Position numbers and translations under genes: made by a program. DNA of 64,000 nt from Tetrastigma voinierianum (Eukaryota > Streptophyta > Magnoliopsida > Vitales > Vitaceae). Location: NCBI GenBank assembly GCA_016808115.1, contig JAEQBH010004423.1:124001-188000 (forward strand), read 5' to 3'. A model generated the notes under the pieces. The model made no database searches, had not been told where the DNA came from, and saw only the letters and a program-made list of their open reading frames with translations. Of this stretch, positions 43,131 through 54,640 are shown piece after piece (the first letter of the stretch is position 1; every line of letters starts with the position of its first letter).

Positions 43131-45000
43131 AACCGTTTCTGCTGTTGGTAACTAAGAAGAAAGGTGGAGATGATCTCAAAGATTATAGACAGATATAGGT
43201 TGATAAGTATGGTAGGAGGCCTTTATAAGTTGTTGGTGGAAGTGTTTCCTAATAGGCTTCAAGAAGTGGACCCAGTACCTTTATAAGGCATTTATGGGAT
43301 TCTTTTGTTGTTTACTTGGAAGGATTAGAACGGGGGCTTGCCTCACACACTCACATACTTGCAGACTACTTTGGAGCTCTTGTGTAGGGATTTGTTGTTA
43401 CTTTTAGTTTTGAAGTTTGAGGGGAAGGGAAGGCTGATGGTGGAAATATCTCATCTTCTCTTTATTCTCTTCATGGGCATCCGTGGAGTTAGTTTCTAAC
43501 TATGTTGGCTCATTATGTGGCTTGAAGCCATTTTAGGGCTGAAGATAAATTGTTAGAAGAGTGCAATGATCCCATTGTGGAGGTGGACAATTTGGAAGAG
43601 TTGGCTTGTGACGTTGGTTGCAAGGTAATTGCCAACTTCTTGCTTTGGTCTTCCTTGGGGGTGCTTCGAACAAGTTAGTGACGGTTTTGGATAAGGTAGA
43701 AGAGAGGTTTTGCAAGAGACTTTTAGAGAAGATTCAAAGGGGATTTCTCTGCAGTGGCGTCTTAGAGAACCAATTACACTTAGTGACATGGTCAACTATT
43801 GTAGAGCCAATCCAAAGGTGCCCTAGGTATTTGGTCTCCTTCTTTGCTAAATGAGTCCTTTCTTTTCAAGTGGTGTTGGTGTTCTCTTGAGAATGTGATT
43901 AGTTGTAGAAAAATATCATTATGGGAAAGCTTATGGAGTAAAAAGGCAGTTGGAAGGCAATTTTTGGGGAGAGATTCACATAGGGTTGGGGATTGGAAAG
44001 TGACTAGGAAGCACTGGCACCCTTTTGAAACTATGGTTTCTTTTACAGTAGCTAGTGGGAGTAAGGTGAAATTTTGAAAATATAGGTGGTGTAGCGAAGA
44101 GATCTTATGTGAGTTTTTTCCTTATTTGCTTTATCTGTTTAAAAAGAGACATAGGTACTCTACTTTTAGGAGCAGAGAGGGAAAGAGGAACTTGGAATTT
44201 CCATTTTTGTGAGGAATTGAATGATTGAGAGTTGGTTAACATTGAGTGGTTTCTTTATTTGTTCTGTAGACAGATGGTAAGGAGAGAGGATGAGGATAAA
44301 GCAGTTTGGAAGGGTGATTGTAGAGGTTTTCTCTATGAAGAAGGCTTTATTCTCTTTTGGGGACAGATTATGCTATCCCTTTCCCTTCAAAGATTGTTGA
44401 GAACTCATGGATTCCTATAAAAAGTGAGTTTCTTCACTGGGGAGGCTTGTTGGGGAAAAGATGTTCACTATGGAGCAACTTTGAAAAAGAGGGTTGATAT
44501 TGGTCAACAGGTGTGCTTCAACCAAGGAGGTGTCAGACTGGATTGATCATATTCTCCTACATATTGAGAAGGTTAGAGTTCTATGGAAATTACTCTTCTC
44601 CATTTTTGGTGTTCAATAGTTATCTTTGAGATAACTAAGGGGACTCTTCTTGCGTGACATGACTCGAAGACTTGTCAAGGCTTGATGGGCTGCTCCTTTA
44701 TGTATATTTTGGAAAATCTGAAGAAAAGAAGCCAAAGATATTTTGGAAATGAGTTGTCGAATTAAAGACTGAAAAACATTTTTCTTAACAATTTAGTTAT
44801 TTGGGTTACAATATATTATGGGCGGAGGCTATTTGGTGGAATTAATAGATTGGAGCGGTTTTTGTTGAGGGAGGAGTATTTTTGCATCCCTTCTTTTCTG
44901 CATCTCTTTTAGTGCTCATTTGCAAATGATCTGTTTACTTTCATGAGCTTTTGTTTATCCTTTCTATCACTTCTCAAATGATAATAATCATAATAATAAG
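43131..45000 (+). mobile_element. L1-type LINE remnant in TOM40 intron 5 (RT C-terminal part to 3' tail)
   Basis: Frame-jumping translation gives plant LINE blocks in order: KKGGDDLKDYR and a GGLYKLL-like run (43,160-43,235), FRAEDKL with VEVDNLEELACDVGCKV (43,530-43,625), and FKWCWCSLENV (43,862-43,895). Later come PIKSEFLHWGGLLGKRC (44,415-44,462), corresponding to the zf-RVT region, and a final ILWKIWKK-type block. The tail ends in ATAATAATC repeats (44,981-45,000), the simple-repeat tail of such elements. It lies in sense with TOM40, is 5'-truncated and has many stops. Confidence 0.65.
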
Positions 45001-45187
45001 ATCCTGCTATAAAATATAGTTAGTGCAATCTGTGGAAATATCATTTTATTTAAGTTTTTGTTGGATGCTGACGACTTAATAAATCAGTTAATCAAATGAA
45101 TCTATCTTTAAGTTTGAAATTTTATTGAAGCATTGGATGATACCCTTTAATGATGATGCTTACCTTCATTTTATTTTTCCGATACAG

Positions 45188-45253
45188 GGTAGTGATTACA
45201 GGACTCAACTTCAACTTGGAAATGGTGCTTTATTTGGAGCTAGTTACATCCAG
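45188..45253 (+). CDS. TOM40: TOM40 exon 6
   Basis: It encodes GSDYRTQLQLGNGALFGASY and then IQ in phase 0, with a canonical acceptor (acag) and a gtaaat donor. It lies between the two transposon-bearing introns 5 and 6. Confidence 0.9.
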
Positions 45254-45347
45254 GTAAATCTCTCTTTGGTACCAGTGTTTCTTCTTCTTATTGGGTCTTA
45301 AAAATTATTAAAGCTAGGACTATTGGATGACATCAATGTTGGATTAC

Positions 45348-46015
45348 TAGTGTTTTAAAAGGCGTTGGGGATGCGCGCCTCAAGGCGAGGTGTCCCTAAA
45401 ACGCCCCAAGGTGTTAAACAATAAACATGTTTTAAAATAATAAATTAATTTTATATTAGATAATTGTATTTTTATATTGGATAATTATATTTTTTTATCG
45501 AAATGTATTGGATAATTCTATTTTTTGTATTGGATAATTCTATAAAAATGAATATATTTGGTAACTTGTTTCTAAAAAATAGTTTAAAAAATATAATAAT
45601 AAATTATTTTGATAAAAGTCAAACATTCTATATTGGAAAATTATATTGAAAAATTAATTTAAAATGATTTTTTCAGAATGGATATTGACCCCATTTGATC
45701 CTAATTTAATTATTATAATTTATTTTTATATTATAATCATTCAAATAATTATCTGAAATAAAAATTATTTTAAAATAAATTATTAACATAAATTATTTTA
45801 TTATAAAGTTAGAAAAAATGGATATTAACATGTTCCAAAAATGGATATTAATTTTTCCAAAATTTCATTCTATTTTATTATTTTTTATATTTAATATATT
45901 GTTTTTAATATATTATAGAACATTTATTAATTATATAATGTGATCGCAAAAGGCTTACGTCTCGCCTCATAAACATGAAAATGCCTCACCTAACGCTTTC
46001 ACCTTTGAAAACACT
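45348..46015. mobile_element. MULE-like MITE in TOM40 intron 6
   Basis: Terminal inverted repeats AGTGTTTTAAAAGGCG (left) and the complement of CCTTTGAAAACACT (right) bound a 668-bp AT-rich interior without ORFs. The element is flanked by the perfect 9-bp direct repeat TTGGATTAC at 45,339-45,347 and 46,016-46,024. A 9-bp target duplication is the hallmark of Mutator-like elements. The subterminal zones are rich in GGCG/CGCC. Confidence 0.75.
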
Positions 46016-46024
46016 TTGGATTAC

Positions 46025-47246
46025 AAATATGAATAGCTCCTGACACAGCAATTATTTAATCACTGCTCGTGAAGGCCTCAAGCTACGTGACTGGATTTAG
46101 CTGTTAGTTAAGATTTGAGACCTAGCCTTGCGGCTGGGGTATAAACTTGTGAAGGTTGGGGGTGGCAATACCTGAATTTAAGATACGCATAAAAGCCTTT
46201 GAAGCCTGGCATAAGTGGCAAGGGCTGGGGTTGGGAAGGGGAAGGTTCTGGGTGAGATTTTATTAAAATGCATAAAGGAAGCCAATATTAAAAAAATGTA
46301 TGGATCAGGTTGCTCGATAAACTGCAGCAGGAGGGTTGTTTAGAGGAGGAGAGGCTTCTAAGTGGATGTTTGGTCATAGGTGGTGAAGGTTATTAATCTT
46401 GCCCACAAGTAATAGAAGCTTGGGAAATGCATGAGTTGCAGTTGGAATTTGGGTGCTGTAGGGTGGAGTTGGATGGGAATTGTTTCTAGTTAAACTCCCT
46501 CCAAAGTTGGAAGCAGTTTGGGTCCTTGAGGAGGGTTATTTCTTCAGTTGGAAGCCTTGGTGATTAGATGGGTGGTTTCCATGGGCAGGCTGCCTTAGAC
46601 AACCTTTTTTTTTTGATAAGCTGCCTTAGACATCCTTTTATGCCTATGGAAACTTGGATCAGAACAAGGTATACTGATTCATGTGCACTGGGGCATATCT
46701 TATGACTTTAAGTGAATGGTATTTTTGGCAGAGTTGATGTGGTATACAGCACGGTAAAAACTTTGATCATATGGAGTGATGGGTGCTGATCAGAGGATTT
46801 CCTATCAGGGGGTAGGGTCCTTTGTTGTGGGGTTGATGTCATACTATTACAATTACTCTAACTGTGGTTTCTTGAGGATGAAGATTGCAGACTGCTTAGG
46901 GGTCTTGTAGATGGTAGCTGTGAAGAATATGTTGTGGATGCATATGCACTGGGCAGCTGGTTTTTGGTTTGCGTGTGCGAGGCATTCATTTGATCCTTCA
47001 TTTGGTGGACCTGCATCAGGTAGAAGGACCAAATGGTGGGGTTGCATCAAGAGTTCTGAGAGGGTGGCCCCATTTTTTAAATAGCAGGGTTGAGCTGAGG
47101 TCTGGGCCCAGGAGTACAGCAGAGAAGACCTATGGGGTTCTCTCAAGGGGATATTATATTTCAAGAGTCCAAAAATCTCCTAAATTTAAGAAAGCTGGGA
47201 CCCCAGTGGCCAAGGAGAAAAGGCCACAGCTATATTTTACTTATGA
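46025..47246 (+). other. TOM40 intron 6, right part
   Basis: G-rich and repeat-like, with 'agctgccttagaca(a/t)cctttt' twice near 46,590-46,640 around a T-run. No coding domain is recognised; overlapping open stretches at 46,853-47,256 have no conserved motif. Confidence 0.45.
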
Positions 47247-47495
47247 TCTTCCTTGAGTAGCTCAATGTGATTATGGTTCCTTTTGAACATGCAAGTTATT
47301 TATTTATTTATTTATTTATAGAAAAGACCCAGTAAATATAGTTTGTAAAAATATCATTTTTATGTGCGACAGAATTTCTTTTCCTCTTTAATCTCAATGA
47401 TGCCTTTTTGTTTGTGATAAATCCATAGCTCATGGCTCTTCCTCAAGTAGCTTGATGTGATTATGGTTCCTTTTGAACATGCAAGATATTTATTT
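47247..47495. repeat. Direct repeat pair in TOM40 intron 6
   Basis: Copies at 47,247-47,302 and 47,437-47,495 share 'gtgattatggttccttttga' and 'acatgcaag' followed by a TTTA-rich run, about 90% alike. The right copy lies upstream of the exon 7 acceptor. A local duplication is the simplest reading. Confidence 0.7.
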
Positions 47496-47668
47496 TTATG
47501 AGAAAGACATTAAATTTAACTTTTGTCTTTGCAGTTTCTTCATATTAGTGTTGATGATGGAAGCTTAAAGTGTTTTTCTTTTTTTCTTTGTGATCAGAGA
47601 GCCATTGGTGCTCGAAGTATCTCAATTGTTTAATTGACCTTATGCTGAACATGGCTATTTTCTTGCAG

Positions 47669-47770
47669 AGTGTGACCCCTCAATTGTCTTTGGGTGGTGA
47701 AGTTTTTTGGGCTGGTCAGCATAGAAAGTCAGGCATTGGTTATGCTGCTCGTTACAATACTGATAAGATG
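47669..47770 (+). CDS. TOM40: TOM40 exon 7
   Basis: It encodes SVTPQLSLGGEVFWAG, QHRKSGIGYAARYNTDKM, the most conserved central block of TOM40. The acceptor is ttgcag and the donor gtactg. The frame is intact. Confidence 0.9.
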
Positions 47771-48632
47771 GTACTGTGGCCTGGCTTTTGATCTTCCCTA
47801 ATTGTTTATCCTTACAACACCTTACCCAATTTTTGTAAAAAAATCTCTTTGCATTAAGGGTTACTGGTTAGAAATGGTTACAGGTTGTTATTTAGTTATT
47901 TCTTTCTGAGGCCTCACAAGAGTGCTTCTCAAGATTTGCATGTCTTAAAATACTAAAGAGGGTGCGGAGGTCTTTATCTTTGTTTTGCAATATATCCTCT
48001 TCTTTCAGCTTGTTAAAAATTGTTCTAATTTGAAGTGAGATTGTGTAAATATTTGTTAGAATTCTGTAAATTTTGGGGTCCACATGGGGAAAATATTTGA
48101 CTGTTTGCTTTCATGCGGAGTGCTCGTAATTTTGTACAAATGTCAGACATTGGAAAATGTTAACCTGTATGCTTTGATTCTGAACTAATTTTCTAAGGTT
48201 TTCCTTTAGAAAACTTGGGGTTTCAGGTCATGTTTTTGTCTCAAATGCTGTGTTTTGGTTTATGCTATAAGGTGTTTGAAGTATCATATCTTAGCTCATT
48301 GAGTTTCTTAAAACTTTCATATAGGAGTGAGAACATTCTCGAGCGCAAAATGGTTAGGAAGGAATGTTTTAGGAACTGGAAATCATCTTCTTGAACGGGA
48401 AGTGTGATAATTAACCAATTTTAGATGTTTCTGGTGACTTGGGATATTCTGTCTTTTGGGCTTATGTTTATTCAGTTGCAGATTAATTAGCCAAGCAGCT
48501 GCCCGTTGAACTAGTTTTTGAATCGATGTCCAATTGCAAAGTGAGGCAGGCATGGAGAAATTTGCATGATGTGTGAAGGATATTTTGTACTGTCTTGTAA
48601 TTACTGATTCTAGATTCTCCTTTTACCTGCAG

Positions 48633-48927
48633 GTTGCAACAGGACAAGTTGCTAGCACTGGCATGGTTGCTCTGAGCTATGTTCAGAAAGTATCAGAGAA
48701 GGTAAGAAAGTTAATGTATCTTAGCATGAAAAAGTTTTCCTTCTCCATTTTTTAATCATACTTTGCTTTTGAATTAGATTCTAGTGGATGTACGGAAATT
48801 TTTTTATCTAGCTTTATTTTGTCTGCTCTTTTCTTTCCTGTAGGTCTCTTTAGCATCAGATTTCATGTACAATTATATGTCAAGAGATGTCACAGCAAGT
48901 TTTGGCTATGATTACATCCTTCGACAG
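48633..48927 (+). CDS. TOM40: TOM40 exons 8 and 9 (48633-48701, 48844-48927)
   Basis: Exon 8 reads VATGQVASTGMVALSYVQKV, SEK. Exon 9 reads VSLASDFMYNYMSRDVTASF, GYDYILRQ. Both are in phase 0 with canonical splice sites separated by a 142-bp intron. They match the later beta-strands of plant TOM40. Confidence 0.9.
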
Positions 48928-49148
48928 GTAATTTCTAGTATTATGAAAACCTTCTTATCTTGATATGGCACATTCGCCCTTCATGTATATATTACATCAT
49001 TTCTGACAACATCATAATTGTTTCGATTGTTTTTCATCTTTTGGTCTTGTAAATAAATACAAAATTAATTATAAGAATAAAAGGTGTGAATTTATATGTT
49101 TTGTTGTGGAGCATCACACTTTGTAACTAATCTTTCTGGTTGTTACAG

Positions 49149-49652
49149 TGTCGTCTTAGGGGAAAGTTCGACTCCAACGGGTGTGCGGCTGCTTTTCTTG
49201 AGGAGCGATTGAATATGGGTCTTAATTTTATTCTTTCTGCAGAGGTGAGAAGAACCAATGGCATTTAAACTTGTGCCTGTTCCTTTTCCTACACTGAGTC
49301 ATTACTATTCTGCATTAACCATTTTACTGAACTAGAAGTAGACAAAATGCTGGTATTATATAGGAAATGATGGTAACTATAATAGTTCATGGTATTTTTC
49401 CTTTTCTTCCTAAGTCAACTGTGACGATTCCTTACGGGATCTCTCTACCAAGCAGGAGCTTGGCTAGGGACGATGGAAGTCACTGCATACTGCATTAGTA
49501 TAGAGAAAGTCTAGTTCTCATTGGATTCGGAGGAAGCGTCCCTCCCCTCTTTTTTTTTTGGTTTTCCTATTGGGTTGGTAGTTTTTTTAATCTAACAAAA
49601 ATTTGAATTTGTCTTGCAGATAGATCACTGGAAGAAAAGACTACAAATTTGA
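49149..49652 (+). CDS. TOM40: TOM40 exons 10 and 11 (49149-49244, 49620-49652), C-terminus frameshifted
   Basis: Exon 10 reads CRLRGKFDSNGCAAAFLEER, LNMGLNFILSAE. Exon 11 starts IDHWKK, then an extra A in an A-run (49,634-49,638) shifts the frame so the protein ends RLQI-stop at 49,652. Family members read KKDYKFGFG and a few more residues there, which is the C-terminal beta-signal recognised for barrel insertion. The signal is missing from the frame as given. Confidence 0.8.
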
Positions 49653-50003
49653 GTTTGGGTGACAATGAGAATAGATTAGCAGATGGCAGCCATGGTCTTG
49701 TGTTCTTTTTGTTTTTTTTTTTTTAATCTCTGAGTTTTTATCACATTGTACTCAACTCAACAAGCTATTCTGGGGTTGGGGTTTTTCCTTCCTTGGTTAG
49801 AAAGTTCCCAGATCGGTTTTGTACTTGTGTCTCGGGAAACATTATTTGTGGGGCCAGCATATCAGCTGCCTGCTCCAACAGTGTTCTAGCAATCGTAATT
49901 TTTGGCGTTTCAGAGTTGTAGAAATCATCATCCATCATAAAGTAGTCAAAAAAATCGAGACATGATTTTTAATGGTGTGTTGTCGTTCGGATGAAGAAAT
50001 AAA
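49653..50003 (+). terminator. TOM40 3' UTR and possible poly(A) signal
   Basis: After the stop the sequence becomes T-rich, with 'gttttttttttttttaa' near 49,713. AATAAA occurs at 49,998-50,003 in 'gaagaaataaatt'. The exact cleavage site cannot be fixed. Confidence 0.4.
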
Positions 50004-50009
50004 TTAAAC

Positions 50010-51060
50010 CAGCTAGATGATGTTGGAACAGTAATGAATTAATTTAGATATATGATAAAAAATACAGCTACTGTGACTCTTAGATTACTGGAGGCTTAGA
50101 GGCAATTAATTCATCTGTTCATTCCAACTTCCAATTCTCTAGGTAACAAATTAATACTAGTTGCTTATTATCTGTCTAACAATTAAGTACTCCCTTTATG
50201 GTCAACCACTGTTTTGGCAGGCAATCTTGGAAGTAACATTCACCAATCTTAATACACCTTCCATAAGGCTGCCATTGGAGGATTTACCTGTTTGGTAATT
50301 TTTGGGACCCATGAGATTCTTCAAGAGTTTCACGTATGAGATTAGTCAACAGTGCGCCAAAGATGGTTCAGACTCACAGTAATTAAAAAAGAAAAAGTAG
50401 AAAAGCATTCATAATATTTTTATTCTGTTTTTTTAATAATTGTGGGTATTTGCGTCAATTTATATGTATCTCAAATAATATAATGGGGCCTTGTCTATTC
50501 TTTGAAGTAGACAGTCGGTAAACTTCCAATGGCCTTTGAGGGGATGCTACAGATGAGAAGTAAATTTAAGGCTTGATCAATTGAGCTATTCCTTGGGTTA
50601 TTCCTGTGTTGTAACTCGCTCAAGGTAGAAGAAGACTTGGGCAATTGCTCGTAAACAACTTGCCCCTTGATGTCTGGTGACATTGGCAGCACAAAACAAA
50701 CGTTGATAGTTAAGATTTATTTAATTTTGAATCAATTAATTTGTATATAAAAATGATTTAAATAAACTAAACTGGGTTTTGAGTTATTATATAAAAATAA
50801 AGTGTTTGCACAATAAACATAGCTTTAATTCTGCATAAATAAGCCACATAAGTGATACCAAAGAGGTGTCTGTCTATTCATTGTAAAATGATGTTGAGAT
50901 TCCTAACAGCAACCACAGGCCACTCAAGTCCCTCTCACATATATATAAAAATATTTTTATTTAGACTTTTCAAATTGAGTGTTTGGAACCAAAGTTGCAA
51001 GTGTCAGCCTCAATCTTAACCTTTGGATTGGAATTGGACCCAAAGGCCAAAGGCAAAGGA
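50010..51060. other. Intergenic region, no recognised gene
   Basis: AT-rich with short TA and T tracts. The minus-strand open stretch at 50,495-50,692 has a normal composition (VLPMSPDIKGQVVYEQLPKS) but no homology that I recognise; it could be a small exon of an unseen gene or chance. Confidence 0.4.
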
Positions 51061-51780
51061 AAGGCCCCTTTCCAAGTTCACATTACTATATAAGTCTATA
51101 ACTAGAGTGTAAAGTGGAAAGTGTAAGCCTCTCTATTTAAGTCCTTCATGATTCTTCTTCTCTAAGGTTAGTTTGTACCTTCATCCTCACCTTCCTTATT
51201 CTTTATCATTCCCCTTATTGCTTTCCAAGCTTGTTTTTTCCTTCTTTTTTTTTTCCCTTGTGGGTGGTTTTTGTCGTCACTCATCACCCCCCTCTCTCCA
51301 CCTTTCCTAATTAATTGCTCATGCCTCTCATATCATATCTCTCCTTCTTGATAGGACCGTTTAAGGTTTAGGTTTTCGGTTTAGATTTTTTTCTTGATTC
51401 CCCCCATATGACATAAATAAAAAGTAAAGCATCCTTTCTTTCTTTCGATCTGTGATTGAATTTGATCTGATATTTGATTCGAATATTGAAAATGTGAAGG
51501 TTATTTCGAGGGGCCTCCGGTGATGACACCGCCTCAATACGCCGCCACGCCAGTCAAGCTTCCTTGAAGGATGGTATGAGGAATCAAACCACTGCATTCG
51601 CATTTCATTTTGATTATTATTATAATTTTTGTTAATCGAATAGAGATTTTTGTTTTTGTTTGCATCCTGGAAGCGTTGTGCTGCTGTTGCCTAGAAGATG
51701 CGTGTTGTGATCCCTGATTTTGTGACAAGAATTTGAGGACTGTTGTTTGGTTGTTAGCACTTACCATGACGAATGTTTTT
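51060..51780 (+). other. Possible truncated gene 5' end (TATA, leader, short coding-like stretch)
   Basis: 'actatataagt' (about 51,084-51,094) and 'tctatttaag' (51,132) resemble TATA boxes. A pyrimidine-rich leader follows, with a possible intron ('gttagtttg' at 51,167 to 'ttgatag' at 51,355). A stretch from 51,497 then translates as RLFRGASGDDTASIRRHASQ, ASLKDGMRNQ, which looks like real coding sequence but has a TGA just upstream and no start codon. Identity unknown. Confidence 0.3.
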
Positions 51781-51949
51781 GTAAATAATAAAATGATTTT
51801 CTTCTTGGGATTCGGATTTATTCTTTGCTTCTGCTAATGGAATCATGACATGCATTCATATACAGATTTGAAGCCACTGATGTTTTTTCAAAACAAGAGC
51901 ATAGGAAATGATTGGGTTTAAAATAGTAGACGCACAGGCTGAAACATAA

Positions 51950-52600
51950 GTCGAATATCGAGGTTTAAGAGATTAAGAAACGAGGCCCCGAAACAATTCT
52001 TTAAGGCCCCAATTATATCCCACAAACAGTAGAGCAGTGAGTTCCCATCACCTGATCTTAAAAAGAACCTGTATTAAAGGAAAGTACTAAACTTCCCTAA
52101 CTAAATCTCCTGATTAAGGAAATGAGATATTTTAATTATTCTTTTAAGTAAATTATTCTCGTATTAATAGAATAACGATAAAGAAATAAAATCCTCATCG
52201 ATGAGAGAAGCGTGGTATCGTCGTCATTAGGAAAGTTATCGTGATCATTTCGTTATAAAAATGTCGGGCCGCCCGTCGATTGAAGATGCAATGTGAAAGA
52301 ATTAGTTATTCACTGCTTGATTGATCTTTCTTCAGCGAGAAAAATGACCCAGCGTCGAATCCAATGGGCGATCTATGTCCGCTTTTTGTTTCTTGATTTT
52401 TTAACGGAGGAGCACGGCGTCAGAGTCGACGAGACGTAGAAGAACCTCTCGAAGCTCGGCCCGGTTTGATTTGAAAAAAGCGTCATCCGATTGAAGCATC
52501 TGTAGGAACAGCCGGTTCCTTTACAAATAAAGCGATATCGGTGGTGATGGTATCGGCTTCGAAAACCTGGCGAGGCGCGCAAATCCCCCGGGATCACAAG
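51950..52600 (+). repeat. LTR/leader-like region of element I
   Basis: Contains 'attattctcgtattaata', a TATA-like 'cgttataaaaatg' at 52,251-52,262 and a 'ttattcactgcttgattgat' leader, in a position expected for the LTR of element I. The start and the primer-binding site were not located. Confidence 0.4.
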
Positions 52601-53640
52601 AACCCGGTGTTGACGGCGTAGATGGCCAGGCCTCCCGGGGTACTAAACTCTACATGCCCGTCTGAAGCGAGATAAAGCTCAGTCTCGCGATAACGTTCTT
52701 TGAGAGAGTTGGAGGCGGCTTCATTGAAAGCGCGATAAGCGCCCACCCCAGGAAGTGGCGGCGGGGGCTGAAGGTGAAACACCATTACTGAAAGGCAACC
52801 TTTCGACGCTGCTCGAAGCACTAGCCGGCAGGGGGCGCTGGCTGCACAAACCCCTGGAGAGGATTGCAATGAGGAGGCATGGTAAAGATTTCATAGGCGA
52901 TAAGGCCCATCCTTTATCAGTGAGGCGGGAGCGATCATGGAGCGGCGTTTTGAGAACATCGACAAAGCTTCGACCACATGAAGGAAGCGCAAAGGATGAG
53001 CTCCGGTCTCCATGGGCGCTTTGGTGCGACAAACAAAATCCACATTCCGCGGCGAGTGCACTTCCCCCTCCCGCGTGGTCGAATGCCGGATCAGACGCCA
53101 TTCAACGGAATGAAAGACCCTGTAGACCACCTCAATACTTACAAGAGTCAGATGAAGATACATGGATACCAGGACCCCATGAGGTGTAGACTTCGCTATC
53201 TGCCCCCCGAAAGGCTCGGCGTTGGCTGGTTCAACGAGACTCCATATCCGCTCGTTAACGTCGCCGGAGGAACTCATCATGCATTAAGTCTCGTTGGCTG
53301 GAAACGGACATGCAGGAAAGCGTTATCCGCGCCCCAGCGACCATATGAGAGCCCACAGGGAGGCACGGGGTCCTACGTCAAAGGTTCAACGCAAATTCGT
53401 TAAGGTAGACATCCTAGGCGAAGTTTTCCGTTCACGCTTTGCATTATTTGGGTTAGGCGTCGATCGAAAGACGATGTTTTCCATGCTCCAAAACCCTCGA
53501 GCGAGACATGAGGTCAAGGTCCTCGCCAAGCGGAAAAGTACATCAGCGGCAGAGCTCTTCTATCTAAAGGGAAAACTTTTACGCCTGAAGAGAGGAAAGA
53601 AGCGGGGAAGCGAGAAAAAGTGAGAACGAAGCCCCGAGAG
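52601..53640 (+). pseudogene. Gag remnant of element I
   Basis: The translated block PFNGMKDPVDHLNTYKSQMK, IHGYQDPMRCR (about 53,096-53,190) is the Tat gag core, where relatives read DGTxDPxDHLxxF. GW(F)NE and an LPPER segment follow in the next frame. A lysine-rich C-terminal run (LAKRKSTSAAELFYLKGKLL, 53,520-53,590) follows. The GC-rich DNA gives several overlapping open frames on both strands at 52,594-53,400; these are not separate genes. Confidence 0.6.
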
Positions 53641-54640
53641 ACGAGGAGACAGGACCAAATCCCACAAGGGACGGAAAGCGGGAATGATCCTAAAATAGGC
53701 GAGGGAATGTCAGAGACTACTTGGGACCACCTCGGCCCTAGGCTGCGACAACGGTATTCACACCGACGAATTCACCCCAGCTGACCTGATGTCACGGTCT
53801 TCTGCGGTGCAATATGAAAAATTTAAATTGTCATCTGAAATAGCAAGTCGAACCCGACCAAAGGGACAATGCAATCACACACATGAGTTCCATAGAGATT
53901 ATGGACCTTTGAGCGGTCATTGCATCAGCAGGAAAGAAATTGAATACCTGATCCGATGTGGACATCTCCGCCGTTTCGTGGCTTCAGAAGGTCAGGACCG
54001 GGTGTGGCCACCACCACCTCGTCAGCTTGACTTCATTTCGGCACCAACAGCCCTTGGGAAGTCCATGTGATCTACAGAGGATTTGTATGGGGTGGGAGGT
54101 GACTCGGCCGGGAGGCCCTTCTGCAACGATGATCGGGAAACATTTGAAATAAAACGTATCAAACTCCCTCGGTTAGATACTACCATAACTTTTTTGGACT
54201 TTGACATGGAAGGTTGCTAGCATCCCCATGACGATCCACTAGTGATAAGGGCCGTCGTAGCCAATAAAACGATCCACAGGGTCCTTGTCGACAATGGAAT
54301 CTCGGCCGACATCATTTTCGCATCAGCTTTCGACCAAATGGGCATAGGAAGGGAGAAGCTAGAACCCGTCGGCGCCTACCTACGTGGATTCTCTGGAGAA
54401 AAGGTGCTACCTGTAGGGTCGACCTGGCCAATTAACTCACTATGGAGACCCCCATGCCCAGTAACGACAGCATTAAGATTTCTCATAGTAGATGCCCATT
54501 GACTTACAATATATTCTTGGGCGAGCCCTCTCTCGATGCCGCCAGGGCCATCCTCACTTTATCATGGTTATCAAATTCCCAATTGCAAATGGAGTGGATA
54601 TGGTTCGAGGAAACTAGCCGTGGCTGAGGTGACCCACTCG
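53641..54640 (+). pseudogene. Gag C-terminus and aspartic protease of element I
   Basis: FHRDYGPLSGHCISRKEIEY, LIRCGHLRRFV (about 53,888-53,985) is the standard Tat gag-pro boundary. The protease follows at 54,242: VVANKTIHRVLVDNGISADI, IFASAFDQMG, with the active-site segment VDNG, then a GFSGEKVLPVG block. YNIFLGEPSLDAARAI follows in another frame near 54,500. A frameshift separates the flap from the end of the domain. Confidence 0.7.

Larger units (their letters stand above)
39582..49652 (+). pseudogene. TOM40: TOM40 homolog, mitochondrial import receptor subunit (11 exons, probably disrupted)
   Basis: TOM40 is the beta-barrel pore of the outer-membrane TOM complex (Porin_3 family) through which nuclear-encoded precursors enter mitochondria. 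Exons: 39582-39708, 40573-40654, 40766-40865, 40976-41068, 41163-41213, 45188-45253, 47669-47770, 48633-48701, 48844-48927, 49149-49244, 49620-49652. They sum to 903 nt, 300 residues against about 309 in Arabidopsis. The N-terminus is proline-rich (MAGIVPPPPPPATP), then VDYFNLPCPIPYEEIHREAL, LNQKFSLSHS, HYEFGANFIDPK, SLGGEVFWAG, GYAARYNTDKM and DVTASFGYDY. All boundaries are canonical except the GC donor after exon 4. Exon 4 contains two in-frame TGA codons, and exon 11 is frameshifted, losing the C-terminal beta-signal. This is either a young pseudogene or has local sequence errors. Confidence 0.85.

Noticed and set aside
52594..53403. Several overlapping ORFs of 90-144 codons on both strands
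   Set aside because: GC-rich gag DNA of element I keeps all frames open by composition; only the Tat gag blocks have homology.
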